NCBI GenBank assembly: GCA_014526335.1
Contig: JACTAT010000016.1
Coordinates: 352,770-416,769, forward strand
Length of the DNA stretch: 64,000 nucleotides
Direction of reading: 5' to 3'
From: Chrysaora quinquecirrha
Taxonomy: Eukaryota > Cnidaria > Scyphozoa > Semaeostomeae > Pelagiidae
Below are positions 46,510 through 58,400 of the stretch, in pieces; position 1 is the stretch's first letter, and every line of letters starts with the position of its first letter. The notes beneath the pieces are model-generated. The model was not told where the DNA came from and searched no databases. It saw nothing but the letters and a program-made list of their open reading frames with translations. The position numbers were made by a program, and so were the translations under genes.

Positions 46510-47560
46510 AAATTCGTTGCCTCGATTTCATTATTTTGTTCAGCTGAAGATGTGGCGACCCCCTGACAGAAATCTCTCTCATCCTAATTTTTGCAGTGTC
46601 TCCAACTCGGCAAAACAAAAGAGAATTGCAAAAAAGTTTCAGAGCAGAAAGATAAAAAAGAAATGAGACTCAGTTTTGCTTTTCTTCAATCTCTTTTACC
46701 GACATTGAATCAGTTATCTTCCAGAATTTACTTTCAGAAGGATTTGCAAGTTTGCTTGCCTTCGGTAACGGGCAAAACGGCAGGAAAATAAGACAAGACC
46801 TACCCTATCTACCCTTATTTATTTATCTAGATACATATACAAAGCGATGAAGCTGACGAAGCAATAACAACAACAAAGTTTCGACCTGTTATTCTCATTA
46901 TTAAGTCGAATTTTAATCAAGTTCTTACCGCCATCAGAATATGATTAAATTGGAAAGGCAAAAACAACAAAACCTAGCTACTTCTTCACCAGCCAGTTCA
47001 CCCAAAACAAGTTTAGATTTGAAGGAAATCATCGTGAATAATGAAATTAATGTTTGGGAACAGTTATTCGTCAAGAAATGACTAAAGTGAGTGAACTATG
47101 AAGGCAATGTTTTAAATATTTCAAGGCAAGCCCGCTTGCTCAAAACTGAGAAGCTGCCGCCGAAAATATTTAAATTAAAAGTTGGAAAAGAAATATTGGA
47201 AAGCTGATTAACTTAATTTAATTCTACCAATTAAGTATCTATAAATGTTCTGTATTATTGAAAAATGCAGTCAGTGAAGCTCAAAAATATTTATTGTTGC
47301 AGATGTTCGCAAGTCTCCAGTGTTCTTCGGTTTTTCAGGCTGGATATCTGTGTTGCCGTGAAATAAAACCCAAGTCCACACAAAGCAAAGCCAGAAAAAA
47401 TCCTTTCTCTTTCAGTTCAACACATGAAGCAAACATATTGCCAAACGAAGCACTTTTGAATTGAGGAGGAACTCTGGAATGCTCATCACCCTTCCGTTTA
47501 AATCTTGTAATTTATTTTCTGCAGCGGTGGTGAGAAGCTGTGGGAAAGTTTTCCCTCCAT
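46510..47560. other. Intergenic DNA with short unsupported ORFs
   Basis: A 66-codon frame (46591), a 46-codon frame (46941-47081) and a 68-codon frame (47258) are present on the + strand, but none has a domain, clear splice sites or recognisable relatives. Confidence 0.35.
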
Positions 47561-47609
47561 TTTCCCGACACTAATCACGGGGGGTCACAATTTCAGTAAA
47601 ATAAACGGA

Positions 47610-47710
47610 AAATGGCACGTGAAAGGATCGGAATCACTGAAAAAGCCAATCAGAATGCTTGATTTTGAAATGCTGCTCTCTGATTGGAGCGACAAAAAGT
47701 TGGCGCCGAT
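47610..47710 (+). promoter_or_regulatory. Candidate promoter upstream of the BAK-type gene
   Basis: Within 100 bp there are an E-box CACGTG (47616), CCAAT (47646), inverted CCAAT (ATTGG, 47683) and an E2F-like TTGGCGCC (47700). The cluster is about 650 bp upstream of the first coding exon. This is motif clustering only; no transcription start can be seen. Confidence 0.3.
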
Positions 47711-47746
47711 GGCCTAAGTAGTCCGGATTTTGAAGCAGTAATATTA

Positions 47747-47872
47747 TGAGTCGTAGTTTGAGCTGCCGCCATTAACAACAGCAACAATTTTTTTTGATTT
47801 TACATTTTTCTGAAAGAATTGAATTGAGATGAAGGCAGCAAAAACTACGACTCGTGTAGTAAGTCTACACTC
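47747..47872. mobile_element. Hairpin relative of the CTAGACTTATTAC MITE
   Basis: GAGTCGTAGTTTGAGCTGC and GCAGCAAAAACTACGACTC are inverted, and the right end continues GTGTAGTAAGTCTAC as in the family. Confidence 0.55.
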
Positions 47873-48350
47873 AGCTTGCCATGCCATTATGCCAAAACAT
47901 GCCTGAACTTGAAACCTGAACTCTCATTCCCAAAAAAGCCAATCAATGATTGGTCAGTCCCAGTTTCTGTCTGTCAGACAAAGTCAAATCAAATATGCTT
48001 ACTCATAAAATTAAGTTATAATTGGTCTATTAACATAATACAAGGACAGTACATAGTACAGGAAAATTGTTTATGACTCACCTAGTACATGTGCTAGTTT
48101 AAACCTTGGTGTGCAAGGATGTGGGATGTCTCATCTCATCAATTATTCTGACTCATTTTCTGAAGTAATCTTTTATTTATTTGATAACTGTTGTTAATTA
48201 ATTATCATCAACTTTAAACGTTTTTACTTTGTTATAAGTGATCAAGTCTTGACAAGTAATAACAGTAACAAGGGCTGAATTTCCTCAAATAGCCAAGCCA
48301 TCCTTGGAATCTTTTTCAGAAGAAACTCGAGTTCAAGTGAGGTTATTATC

Positions 48351-49087
48351 ATGGGCCCCCCAACTGGACGAAGATACCAGCCGCCGACAGATGAAGTCCC
48401 TCAATTCCACTCTGCTGCACCAGCACCAGAGGACAGGCTTCAAGAAGAAGATAATGAAGATAATGATGAAACAGATTCCCTGTCAGACCAAGACGAGGTG
48501 TCTCTGTCAGAAGACGCACCTCTGAGCATTATTTCCGACGAAATACCAGCACGACAGAGGAAGTCATGAATGAAGCTCATGATTATGTGTTAAATTATAT
48601 GGAAGATATGTTCGATCGTAATGGTGTTGATGTAGAATTACCCGCTGAATTCCAAGAAAGAAGAGGCAATGTCAACAGGTAAATTTTTCTTGCTTCTGTA
48701 ACACTATTGAAACAAAACCTTGAATATATTTTATTTCCTTGGAGACCTTAAGAGACTTGTGTTTCTTTGTATACAAGTGCCGTGATTCTAGATCTTACCA
48801 TCAATCTAACTTCTTAAAAGAGCTGTTAAAACTTCAACTGTTTGCTACTGTGAAGTTAGACATTTTCCCTTAGTAGGCAATGCAGATACTGTACTTGCCA
48901 AAGCTATCTTTCTTCTATGTAAATGCTGAAATGTGTTAAAAACTATTTTTAGTTGAGAACTCTGTCACCCCCTGTTACTGTCTTTGTGATAATTATTATG
49001 TAATCAATGCTGTTTTTCGTAAGGGTTTTGCTGATCATTACATCATGATCATTATTGCCATCATCATATCATCATCATCATCATCAG

Positions 49088-49120
<33 letters not shown>

Positions 49121-51616
49121 TAATATATATAAGTATATACACAGTATATTTTTGGATGACGAGGCTGACGAGGATGGCAAGCATATATATATAAGTATAT
49201 ACACAGTATATTTGGGTGACGAGGGTGACGAGGGTGGCAAACATATGTATATAAGTATATACCCAGTATATTTTTGGGTGACGAGGGTGGCAAGCATATA
49301 TATATATAAGTATATACATAGTATATTTTTGGGTGTGAGGGTGTGAGGTGGCAAGCATATATATATAAGTATATACACAGTATATTTTTGGGTGTGAGGG
49401 TGACGGGGTGTAAGCATATATATATAAGTATATACACAGTATATTTTTGGGTGTGAGGGTGTGAGGGTGGTAAGCATATATATATAAGTATATACACAGT
49501 ATATTTTTGGGTGTGAGGGTGACGGGGTGGTAAGCATATATATATAAGTATATACACAGTATATTTTTGGGTGTGAGGTGTGAGGGTGGCAAGCATATAT
49601 ATATAAGTATATACACAGTATATTTTTGGGTGTGAGGGTGACGGGGTGGCAAGCATATATATATAAGTATATACACAGTATATTTTTGGGTGATGAGGGT
49701 GATGAGGGTGGCAAGCATATATATAGATATAAGTATATACACAGCATATTTGGGTGACGAGGGTGACGACTATATATAAGTATATACATAGTATATTTTT
49801 GGGTGACGAGGGTGGCAAGCATATATATATAAGTATATACACAGTATATTTTTGGGTGACGAGGGTGACGAGGATGGCAAGCATATATATATAAGTATAT
49901 ATATATTATATGATTATTTTCTTTGGTACTTTCATTATTGTTGCCATGTCATCATTATGCTTTAGTTTGCCCAACCTCTGATTTGCCAAATTTTCTTTTT
50001 CCCAACCTGCGAGACATTTAACCTATCACCCTTATTATCATTATGATTCTTGTTGCCATCATAATCTTCATCATCATCTTCATTACCATCATAATCACCA
50101 GCATGATTACCTACCTACAATCATTGTCGGCCCTATGTCTTTTGTCATCACAATCATGCCAAATTGAGAAACTTTATCTCTTTTTCAGTGAAACAGCCAG
50201 ATGCCTAAGACAGATTGGGGATGATCTTGTTGGAAATTCTGAATTAAACAGACTTATTGATGGTGTAACGCTGACAAAAGAGACTGCATTTGAAACATTT
50301 GCTAATGTTGCTCAGCAGATTTTCAGTGATGGAGTGATAAATTGGGGAAGAGTGGTTGCACTTTTGTATTTTGGCTACAGACTTATAGTTCGTGTTTTAT
50401 TTGATGGAAAACTTTTAATGAAAATTATAAAATGGATTTTGCAGTTCATTTCAGAAAGATTAGTTAACTGGATTGTAAACGAAGGAGGGTGGGTAAGTTA
50501 TCTCAAAGAGTCTTTCTTTATTCATTTGCTTTCTACTACTTATCTATCATATATTTTGTATATCCTTTAATTTATCTTCCTTTCCTTGCAATTTCTTCTA
50601 AAACTGTTGGTACGGTGCAAGATTACTCTGGCACTCACACTGTTTACTGTGGCAAAATCATTTTCACATTTTTGTTGGTGAATCTGCCCATATCAAAACC
50701 AAAGAAGGCTAAAAAAGCTGTTTTCTTTAGACAGGGGAGAGTTAGTTTACTCAATCGGACCTTTCAACTGATTCTGTTGAGCATCACGCTATATCCTCGA
50801 TTGGCCTCAATTTGATGTTTAAGACACAATGCCAGTCTGGCCTCATTTTACTAATTCTTGCATTTTGATCTGCATCTGGGTGTGCACTCTGCTGTCTTCA
50901 ATTGTTTTGGATTGCTTGTCTTGTCTGTACTCGGAGGAACGTTGAGGAGTATGAGACGAAATGCTTCATAGTATGTTAAAAAGATGTCACTATATGACTC
51001 CTCAAATTTGATATTATTATTACTCTTCAAGAAACTCATCCAGTCCGCACTAGACTTGATAATCACCGCTTTTCATGACAAGCCTTTGATATTTATTTGC
51101 GTAATGTTTCGGGAGAACTTCGCCTCCCTTAATTGGGCAATGAGAATTTTTATGCTAATGGGACCCGTAAACTGTGCAAGAAGATCTGAGTCTTTGGCGG
51201 GGATTTCTCATCTTAAGGTTTTCACTTTTAAGGTTAAAACATTTATTCAGTTACTTGTGCCAGGCTTTGACACAAAATAAATTTGACGAGCAATGTTTTG
51301 CTTGACATGTAAGTGTTTAATGTTTGACAGACAATGTTTGTTCGTTCGTCTAGGGATTTAGTCATAGATTTTAACCTTCGCACACTTAAGACTAACTAAG
51401 GATATCTGATCACTGATCACTTAAGGATAACTGATCACTGATCACTTAAGGATAACTGATCACTGATCACTTAAGGATAACTGATCACTGATCTCTCTTC
51501 TCCCAAAGGCTGCTTGCAAACGTTATCTTGGTTCCACTCCAGCACAGATGGTCGGTGTTTTTATGGCAGGATGTCTTCTAACAGCGTTGGTATTTTGGAT
51601 GAGATCGAAGAAGTAA
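48351..51616 (+). CDS. BAK1: BAK-type BCL-2 family apoptosis effector, three exons
   Basis: A pore-forming effector at the mitochondrial outer membrane. Exon 1 (to 48677) encodes STTEEVMNEAHDYVLNYMED, like helix 1 of BAK. Exon 2 (50189-50492) has a BH3 TARCLRQIGDDLVG, then the BH1 signature INWGRVVALLYFGYRL, and WIVNEGGW (BH2). Exon 3 (51509-51616) encodes a hydrophobic tail anchor MVGVFMAGCLLTALVFWM followed by RSKK and TAA. From the ATG at 48566 the protein is 174 residues. Upstream, an acidic frame from ATG 48351 (MGPPTGRRYQ...) is open but is in another frame and ends at TGA 48567-48569. Either it is a separate upstream ORF or a one-base frameshift hides the true N-terminus. Introns are phase-consistent. 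BH3, BH1 and BH2 make BAK/BAX type near certain; the GGW and INWGR context favours BAK. Confidence 0.93.
48680..49030. other. BAK intron 1, unique part
   Basis: No feature recognised before the microsatellite. Confidence 0.4.
49040..49130. repeat. (ATC)n microsatellite
   Basis: A run of CAT/ATC triplets leading into the 60-bp minisatellite. Confidence 0.95.
49130..49905. repeat. ~60-bp minisatellite in BAK intron 1
   Basis: About 13 copies of a unit containing GCATATATATATAAGTATAT, ACACAGTATATTTTTGGGTG and then a (GACGAGG)-type part, spaced 55-66 bp. The - strand is open in three frames (repeating YTVYILIYICLP-like peptides), which is a repeat artefact. Confidence 0.95.
51398..51495 (+). 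repeat. 25-bp repeat at the BAK exon 3 acceptor
   Basis: Four copies of GGATAACTGATCACTGATCA plus CTTAA end 13 bases before the exon 3 start at 51509. Each unit holds the palindrome TGATCA twice and a CTGAT word that could act as a branch point. Confidence 0.92.
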
Positions 51617-51619
51617 TTT

Positions 51620-52405
51620 TACATTTTTAGATTAGGATTAATACTTATCCCCTAGGACTTTTTAGAGATGTTAAGTGTGACAACGAATTATATTAAAACT
51701 ATACAGCAATGCACCAAATATGTCAAATCAAATTCACGAGTTGTTTGGATTGAACGAAGTCAATAGAAAGGAGGACCTCACTCGTTTCTATTGTCTTTGG
51801 ATGGAAAGAAAACCTTTTTATGCATAATTAAAGCTTTCACATTGGAGAATCAGCAAAGTAACTGTACATACCTTGTACAGGAAATTAAAGCCGCGGCTAC
51901 TCGTGTGTCTTTTGCTTGAAATGGCAACAAGACAGTTGAAAACATTGTCGCCGCGGCCGGAAAAACTTAAAGTCGCACGTAATGCCAGGGATTGATTTTT
52001 GAACAAGATGTTTCATCACGACCTGAAAAAACACGGTCGCAGAACATTGATTCGGTTGAACGTTTGGCGACATTTTCCGATTGTCACAATTTTCACCGAT
52101 TGTCATTTTCGGTTTTTGCATTGATGTCGCAACACGCTGCATCGTTTTCGCGTGTTGTTTTTCCCGGAAATTTTCTAGGGTTCTGTATTCCAGCAGCCCT
52201 GACCTTAATGTTTTACTTAGTTAAAGAACGTTCGTTCTAAAGTTTGTGTATGTAGCATTAACAGTTTAGCGAAATCAACGGCAAATATTTGTTTTTAGTC
52301 GTATGAAATGTTTACTTTGTGAGAAATGAAAGCATGAAAGAGCAAGGCGCATTTATCGTGCTTGCCTTTCTCATGTTCATTAATCATTAATAATGAGTTT
52401 CTTTA
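51620..52405. other. Downstream of BAK, with a GCCGCGGCTAC repeat
   Basis: From 51888 the segment GCCGCGGCTACTCGTGTGTC resembles the one at 11532 and faces GTCGCCGCGGCC at 51948. It is probably part of a dispersed DNA element. No gene. Confidence 0.4.
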
Positions 52406-52428
52406 TCGCAGGGAACAGGTCGCAGCCA

Positions 52429-55400
52429 CAATCCTCGCCAAAAATATTGGGGACAGTATGTTATAAGTATGTTTTACCTTAAAAACCCCGTCCCATTACA
52501 ACATATTTGGGTAATAAGACCCCCCTCCCCCCGAATCAATGTTGGGACCACTGTCAACATTGATTTCACCAACATTGAGTCGGGGGGAGGGGGGTATGCG
52601 TCTTTAGAGCGAGAATTTTACAAAAGTTCGAAGTGTCCCAGCCTTTTTGGCGAGGATTGTCTGAATATTGAGTAATCACAGCAAAACAGAAGGTCAGAAA
52701 TTCTGTTATAAACAGTAACGGGAGGGTTGTAAATTTACATAAAACAGTCTGCATTATGTTGTCTCGAGACGAATCTAACTATAAACTGAAAACTTTTCAT
52801 CAAAGCTCATAAACTGACTCCACCGTTTAGCAGTGAATTCAGAAAATGAAACGAATTATGCAGGCATGATGTACTTGCTTTCAAGTGTTGTTGATCTTCA
52901 CAACAGAGAACGGAAGAATGCTAAAGTAAGCATAATTGGCATTGTTATTTGATGGACTGCGAAATTGAATAAGGAGCAACCAAGCGGGATGCCAAGTTCT
53001 ACAGTTCTCCACACAGTTCTCCCCACAGTTCTCCATCTTCAAATGTAAATATCTCCTCGTTGCTTGAAAGACTGCACTTGTAACTTTGTAATTCTGTATT
53101 ATTTCATGTCTACTTTAAGATTTTCAGCAGAGTTCGACTGCCAATGCATGGCAAAGCATATTTCTCACAGTTCTCCACCTGTTTTTAAAGATAGGTTTTC
53201 ACCAGCTGTATTGTTTACTTACTACAGAGAGTGGAGAACTGTCAGAAAACGAACTCAGAAGGAATGACAAAAGGAAAATTATTTTATAACATGAAATACC
53301 CCAGAAATGTATTGTCGGATAGCGAGAAGTACGGGAAAATTATTTGGACTTGAGTTATTCCACTTTTATGCGGTAGAAAATGATGGAGAACTGTCAGTTT
53401 CTTAGATGTCAAGCTCTCTCCTCCGCAGCGGCAGACGCATCGCTTGAATTGTGGTCTACAGAACGGTTCTAAAGATGCATTTGAATGATAAAGGTATTGC
53501 TTCTGGAGCTGAAAAATGTGTACCGTTGCCTCTTATGATTTTGCGATGTTGGAAAGTGAATTACGGCCTTTTCAAAGGATTCCTTCACTTTTCAATGAAT
53601 TTTCACATTTTGCAAAATTTTGGCCCTGACCCCCCAAAGCCCCCCAAAATATAAAGTCATTCCTCCAATTTACAATAAACATCACTTGAGCCTTTTGAGT
53701 CTTTCCATTCTTGAGAAAAACACAATTTTAGATTTCTGCTCTTGCTCAGACAATCCTCGCCAAAAATATTGGGGACAGTATGTTATAAGTATGTTTTACC
53801 TTAAAAACCCCGTCCCATTACAACATATTTGGGTAATAAGACCCCCTCCCCGAATCAATGTTGGGACCACTGTCAACATTGATTTCACCAACATTGAGTC
53901 GGGGGGAGGGGGGTATGCGTCTTTAGAGCGAGAATTTTACAAAAGTTCGAAGTGTCCCAGCCTTTTTGGCGAGGATTGTCTGAATATTGAGTAATCACAG
54001 CAAAACAGAAGGTCAGAAATTCTGTTATAAACAGTAACGGGAGGGTTGTAAATTTACATAAAACAGTCTGCATTATGTTGTCTCGAGACGAATCTAACTA
54101 TAAACTGAAAACTTTTCATCAAAGCTCATAAACTGACTCCACCGTTTAGCAGTGAATTCAGAAAATGAAACGAATTATGCAGGCATGATGTACTTGCTTT
54201 CAAGTGTTGTTGATCTTCACAACAGAGAACGGAAGAATGCTAAAGTAAGCATAATTGGCATTGTTATTTGATGGACTGCGAAATTGAATAAGGAGCAACC
54301 AAGCGGGATGCCAAGTTCTACAGTTCTCCACACAGTTCTCCCCACAGTTCTCCATCTTCAAATGTAAATATCTCCTCGTTGCTTGAAAGACTGCACTTGT
54401 AACTTTGTAATTCTGTATTATTTCATGTCTACTTTAAGATTTTCAGCAGAGTTCGACTGCCAATGCATGGCAAAGCATATTTCTCACAGTTCTCCACCTG
54501 TTTTTAAAGATAGGTTTTCACCAGCTGTATTGTTTACTTACTACAGAGAGTGGAGAACTGTCAGAAAACGAACTCAGAAGGAATGACAAAAAGGGAAAAT
54601 TATTTTATAACATGAAATACCCCCAGAAATGTATTGTCGGATAGCGAGAAGTACGGGAAAATTATTTGGACTTGAGTTATTCCACTTTTATGCGGTAGAA
54701 AATGATGGAGAACTGTCAGTTTCTTAGATGTCAAGCTCTCTCCTCCGCAGCGGCAGACGCATCGCTTGAATTGTGGTCTACAGAACGGTTCTAAAGATGC
54801 ATTTGAATGATAAAGGTATTGCTTCTGGAGCTGAAAAATGTGTACCGTTGCCTCTTATGATTTTGCGATGTTGGAAAGTGAATTACGGCCTTTTCAAAGG
54901 ATTCCTTCACTTTTCAATGAATTTTCACATTTTGCAAAATTTTGGCCCTGACCCCCCAAAGCCCCCCAAAATATAAAGTCATTCCTCCAATTTACAATAA
55001 ACATCACTTGAGCCTTTTGAGTCTTTCCATTCTTGAGAAAAACACAATTTTAGATTTCTGCTCTTGCTCAGACAATCCTCGCCAAAAATATTGGGGACAG
55101 TATGTTATAAGTATGTTTTACCTTAAAACCCCGTCCCATTACAACATATTTGGGTAATAAGACCCCCTCCCCGAATCAATGTTGGGACCACTGTCAACAT
55201 TGATTTCACCAACATTGAGTCGGGGAGGGGGTATGCGTCTTTAGAGCGAGAATTTTACAAAAGTTCGAAGTGTCCCAGCCTTTTGGCGAGGATTGTCTGA
55301 ATATTGAGTAATCACAGCAAAACAGAAGGTCAGAAATTCTGTTATAAACAGTAACGGGAGGGTTGTAAATTTACATAAAACAGTCTGCATTATGTTGTCT

Positions 55401-58400
55401 CGAGACGAATCTAACTATAAACTGAAAACTTTTCATCAAAGCTCATAAACTGACTCCACCGTTTAGCAGTGAATTCAGAAAATGAAACGAATTATGCAGG
55501 CATGATGTACTTGCTTTCAAGTGTTGTTGATCTTCACAACAGAGAACGGAAGAATGCTAAAGTAAGCATAATTGGCATTGTTATTTGATGGACTGCGAAA
55601 TTGAATAAGGAGCAACCAAGCGGGATGCCAAGTTCTACAGTTCTCCACACAGTTCTCCCCACAGTTCTCCATCTTCAAATGTAAATATCTCCTCGTTGCT
55701 TGAAAGACTGCACTTGTAACTTTGTAATTCTGTATTATTTCATGTCTACTTTAAGATTTTCAGCAGAGTTCGACTGCCAATGCATGGCAAAGCATATTTC
55801 TCACAGTTCTCCACCTGTTTTTAAAGATAGGTTTTCACCAGCTGTATTGTTTACTTACTACAGAGAGTGGAGAACTGTCAGAAAACGAACTCAGAAGGAA
55901 TGACAAAAAGGGAAAATTATTTTATAACATGAAATACCCCCAGAAATGTATTGTCGGATAGCGAGAAGTACGGGAAAATTATTTGGACTTGAGTTATTCC
56001 ACTTTTATGCGGTAGAAAATGATGGAGAACTGTCAGTTTCTTAGATGTCAAGCTCTCTCCTCCGCAGCGGCAGACGCATCGCTTGAATTGTGGTCTACAG
56101 AACGGTTCTAAAGATGCATTTGAATGATAAAGGTATTGCTTCTGGAGCTGAAAAATGTGTACCGTTGCCTCTTATGATTTTGCGATGTTGGAAAGTGAAT
56201 TACGGCCTTTTTCAAAGGATTCCTTCACTTTTCAATGAATTTTCACATTTTGCAAAATTTTGGCCCTGACCCCCCAAAGCCCCCCAAAATATAAAGTCAT
56301 TCCTCCAATTTACAATAAACATCACTTGAGCCTTTTGAGTCTTTCCATTCTTGAGAAAAACACAATTTTAGATTTCTGCTCTTGCTCAGACAATCCTCGC
56401 CAAAAATATTGGGGACAGTATGTTATAAGTATGTTTTACCTTAAAAACCCCGTCCCATTACAACATATTTGGGTAATAAGACCCCCCTCCCCCCGAATCA
56501 ATGTTGGGACCACTGTCAACATTGATTTCACCAACATTGAGTCGGGGGGAAGGGGGTATGCGTCTTTAGAGCGAGAATTTTACAAAAGTTCGAAGTGTCC
56601 CAGCCTTTTTGGCGAGGATTGTCTGAATATTGAGTAATCACAGCAAAACAGAAGGTCAGAAATTCTGTTATAAACAGTAACGGGAGGGTTGTAAATTTAC
56701 ATAAAACAGTCTGCATTATGTTGTCTCGAGACGAATCTAACTATAAACTGAAAACTTTTCATCAAAGCTCATAAACTGACTCCACCGTTTAGCAGTGAAT
56801 TCAGAAAATGAAACGAATTATGCAGGCATGATGTACTTGCTTTCAAGTGTTGTTGATCTTCACAACAGAGAACGGAAGAATGCTAAAGTAAGCATAATTG
56901 GCATTGTTATTTGATGGACTGCGAAATTGAATAAGGAGCAACCAAGCGGGATGCCAAGTTCTACAGTTCTCCACACAGTTCTCCCCACAGTTCTCCATCT
57001 TCAAATGTAAATATCTCCTCGTTGCTTGAAAGACTGCACTTGTAACTTTGTAATTCTGTATTATTTCATGTCTACTTTAAGATTTTCAACAGAGTTCGAC
57101 TGCCAATGCATGGCAAAGTATATTTCTCACAGTTCTCCACCTGTTTTTAAAGATAGGTTTTCACCAGCTGTATTGTTTACTTACTACAGAGAGTGGAGAA
57201 CTGTCAGAAAACGAACTCAGAAGGAATGACAAAAGGAAAATTATTTTATAACATGAAATACCCCCAGAAATGTATTGTCGGATAGCGAGAAGTACGGGAA
57301 AATTAGTTGGACTTGAGTTATTCCACTTTTATGCGGTAGAAAATGATGGAGAACTGTCAGTTTCTTAGATGTCAAGCTCTCTCCTCCGCAGCGGCAGACG
57401 CATCGCTTGAATTGTGGTCTACAGAACGGTTCTAAAGATGCATTTGAATGATAAAGGTATTGCTTCTGGAGCTGAAAATGTGTACCGTTGCCTCTTATGA
57501 TTTTGCGATGTTGGAAAGTGAATTACGGCCTTTTTCAAAGGATTCCTTCACTTTTCAATGAATTTTCACATTTTGCAAAATTTTGGCCCTGACCCCCCAA
57601 AGCCCCCCAAAATATAAAGTCATTCCTCCAATTTACAATAAACATCACTTGAGCCTTTTGAGTCTTTCCATTCTTGAGAAAAACACAATTTTAGATTTCT
57701 GCTCTTGCTCAGACAATCCTCGCCAAAAATATTGGGGACAGTATGTTATAAGTATGTTTTACCTTAAAAACCCCGTCCCATTACAACATATTTGGGTAAT
57801 AAGACCCCCCCCCCGAATCAATGTTGGGACCACTGTCAACATTGATTTCACCAACATTGAGTCGGGGGGAGGGGGGTATGCGTCTTTAGAGCGAGAATTT
57901 TACAAAAGTTCGAAGTGTCCCAGCCTTTTTGGCGAGGATTGTCTGAATATTGAGTAATCACAGCAAAACAGAAGGTCAGAAATTCTGTTATAAACAGTAA
58001 CGGGAGGGTTGTAAATTTACATAAAACAGTCTGCATTATGTTGTCTCGAGACGAATCTAACTATAAACTGAAAACTTTTCATCAAAGCTCATAAACTGAC
58101 TCCACCGTTTAGCAGTGAATTCAGAAAATGAAACGAATTATGCAGGCATGATGTACTTGCTTTCAAGTGTTGTTGATCTTCACAACAGACAGGGCCGTAG
58201 CTACGGGGGGGTGTGGGGGGGTGTGACACCCCCCCAAGCAAGTCGTCCGTCGGCAAATTTGAGAAGAACGGAATTTTTCGGCGATAGTAACTAAGGGCGA
58301 GAAATGTTGCAAATCAAAAGAAACAAAATAAACGTGTCGGCAAATGTCGGGAAAGCGTTCAGCACATAGCTTGCTGACGAATATTAGCATCTACTTTCCA

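Noticed and set aside
46941..47081. 46-codon ORF on the + strand (Ser-Pro and acidic)
   Set aside because: Looks mildly protein-like, but no splice context, neighbours or family; not enough to call a gene.
49038..49884. Three overlapping - strand ORFs of 234-254 codons
   Set aside because: All three frames of one ~60-bp AT-rich tandem repeat; repeat artefact inside a BAK intron.
51398..51495. CRISPR-like short direct repeats
   Set aside because: Four contiguous 25-bp units without spacers, in an animal intron; a simple tandem repeat.
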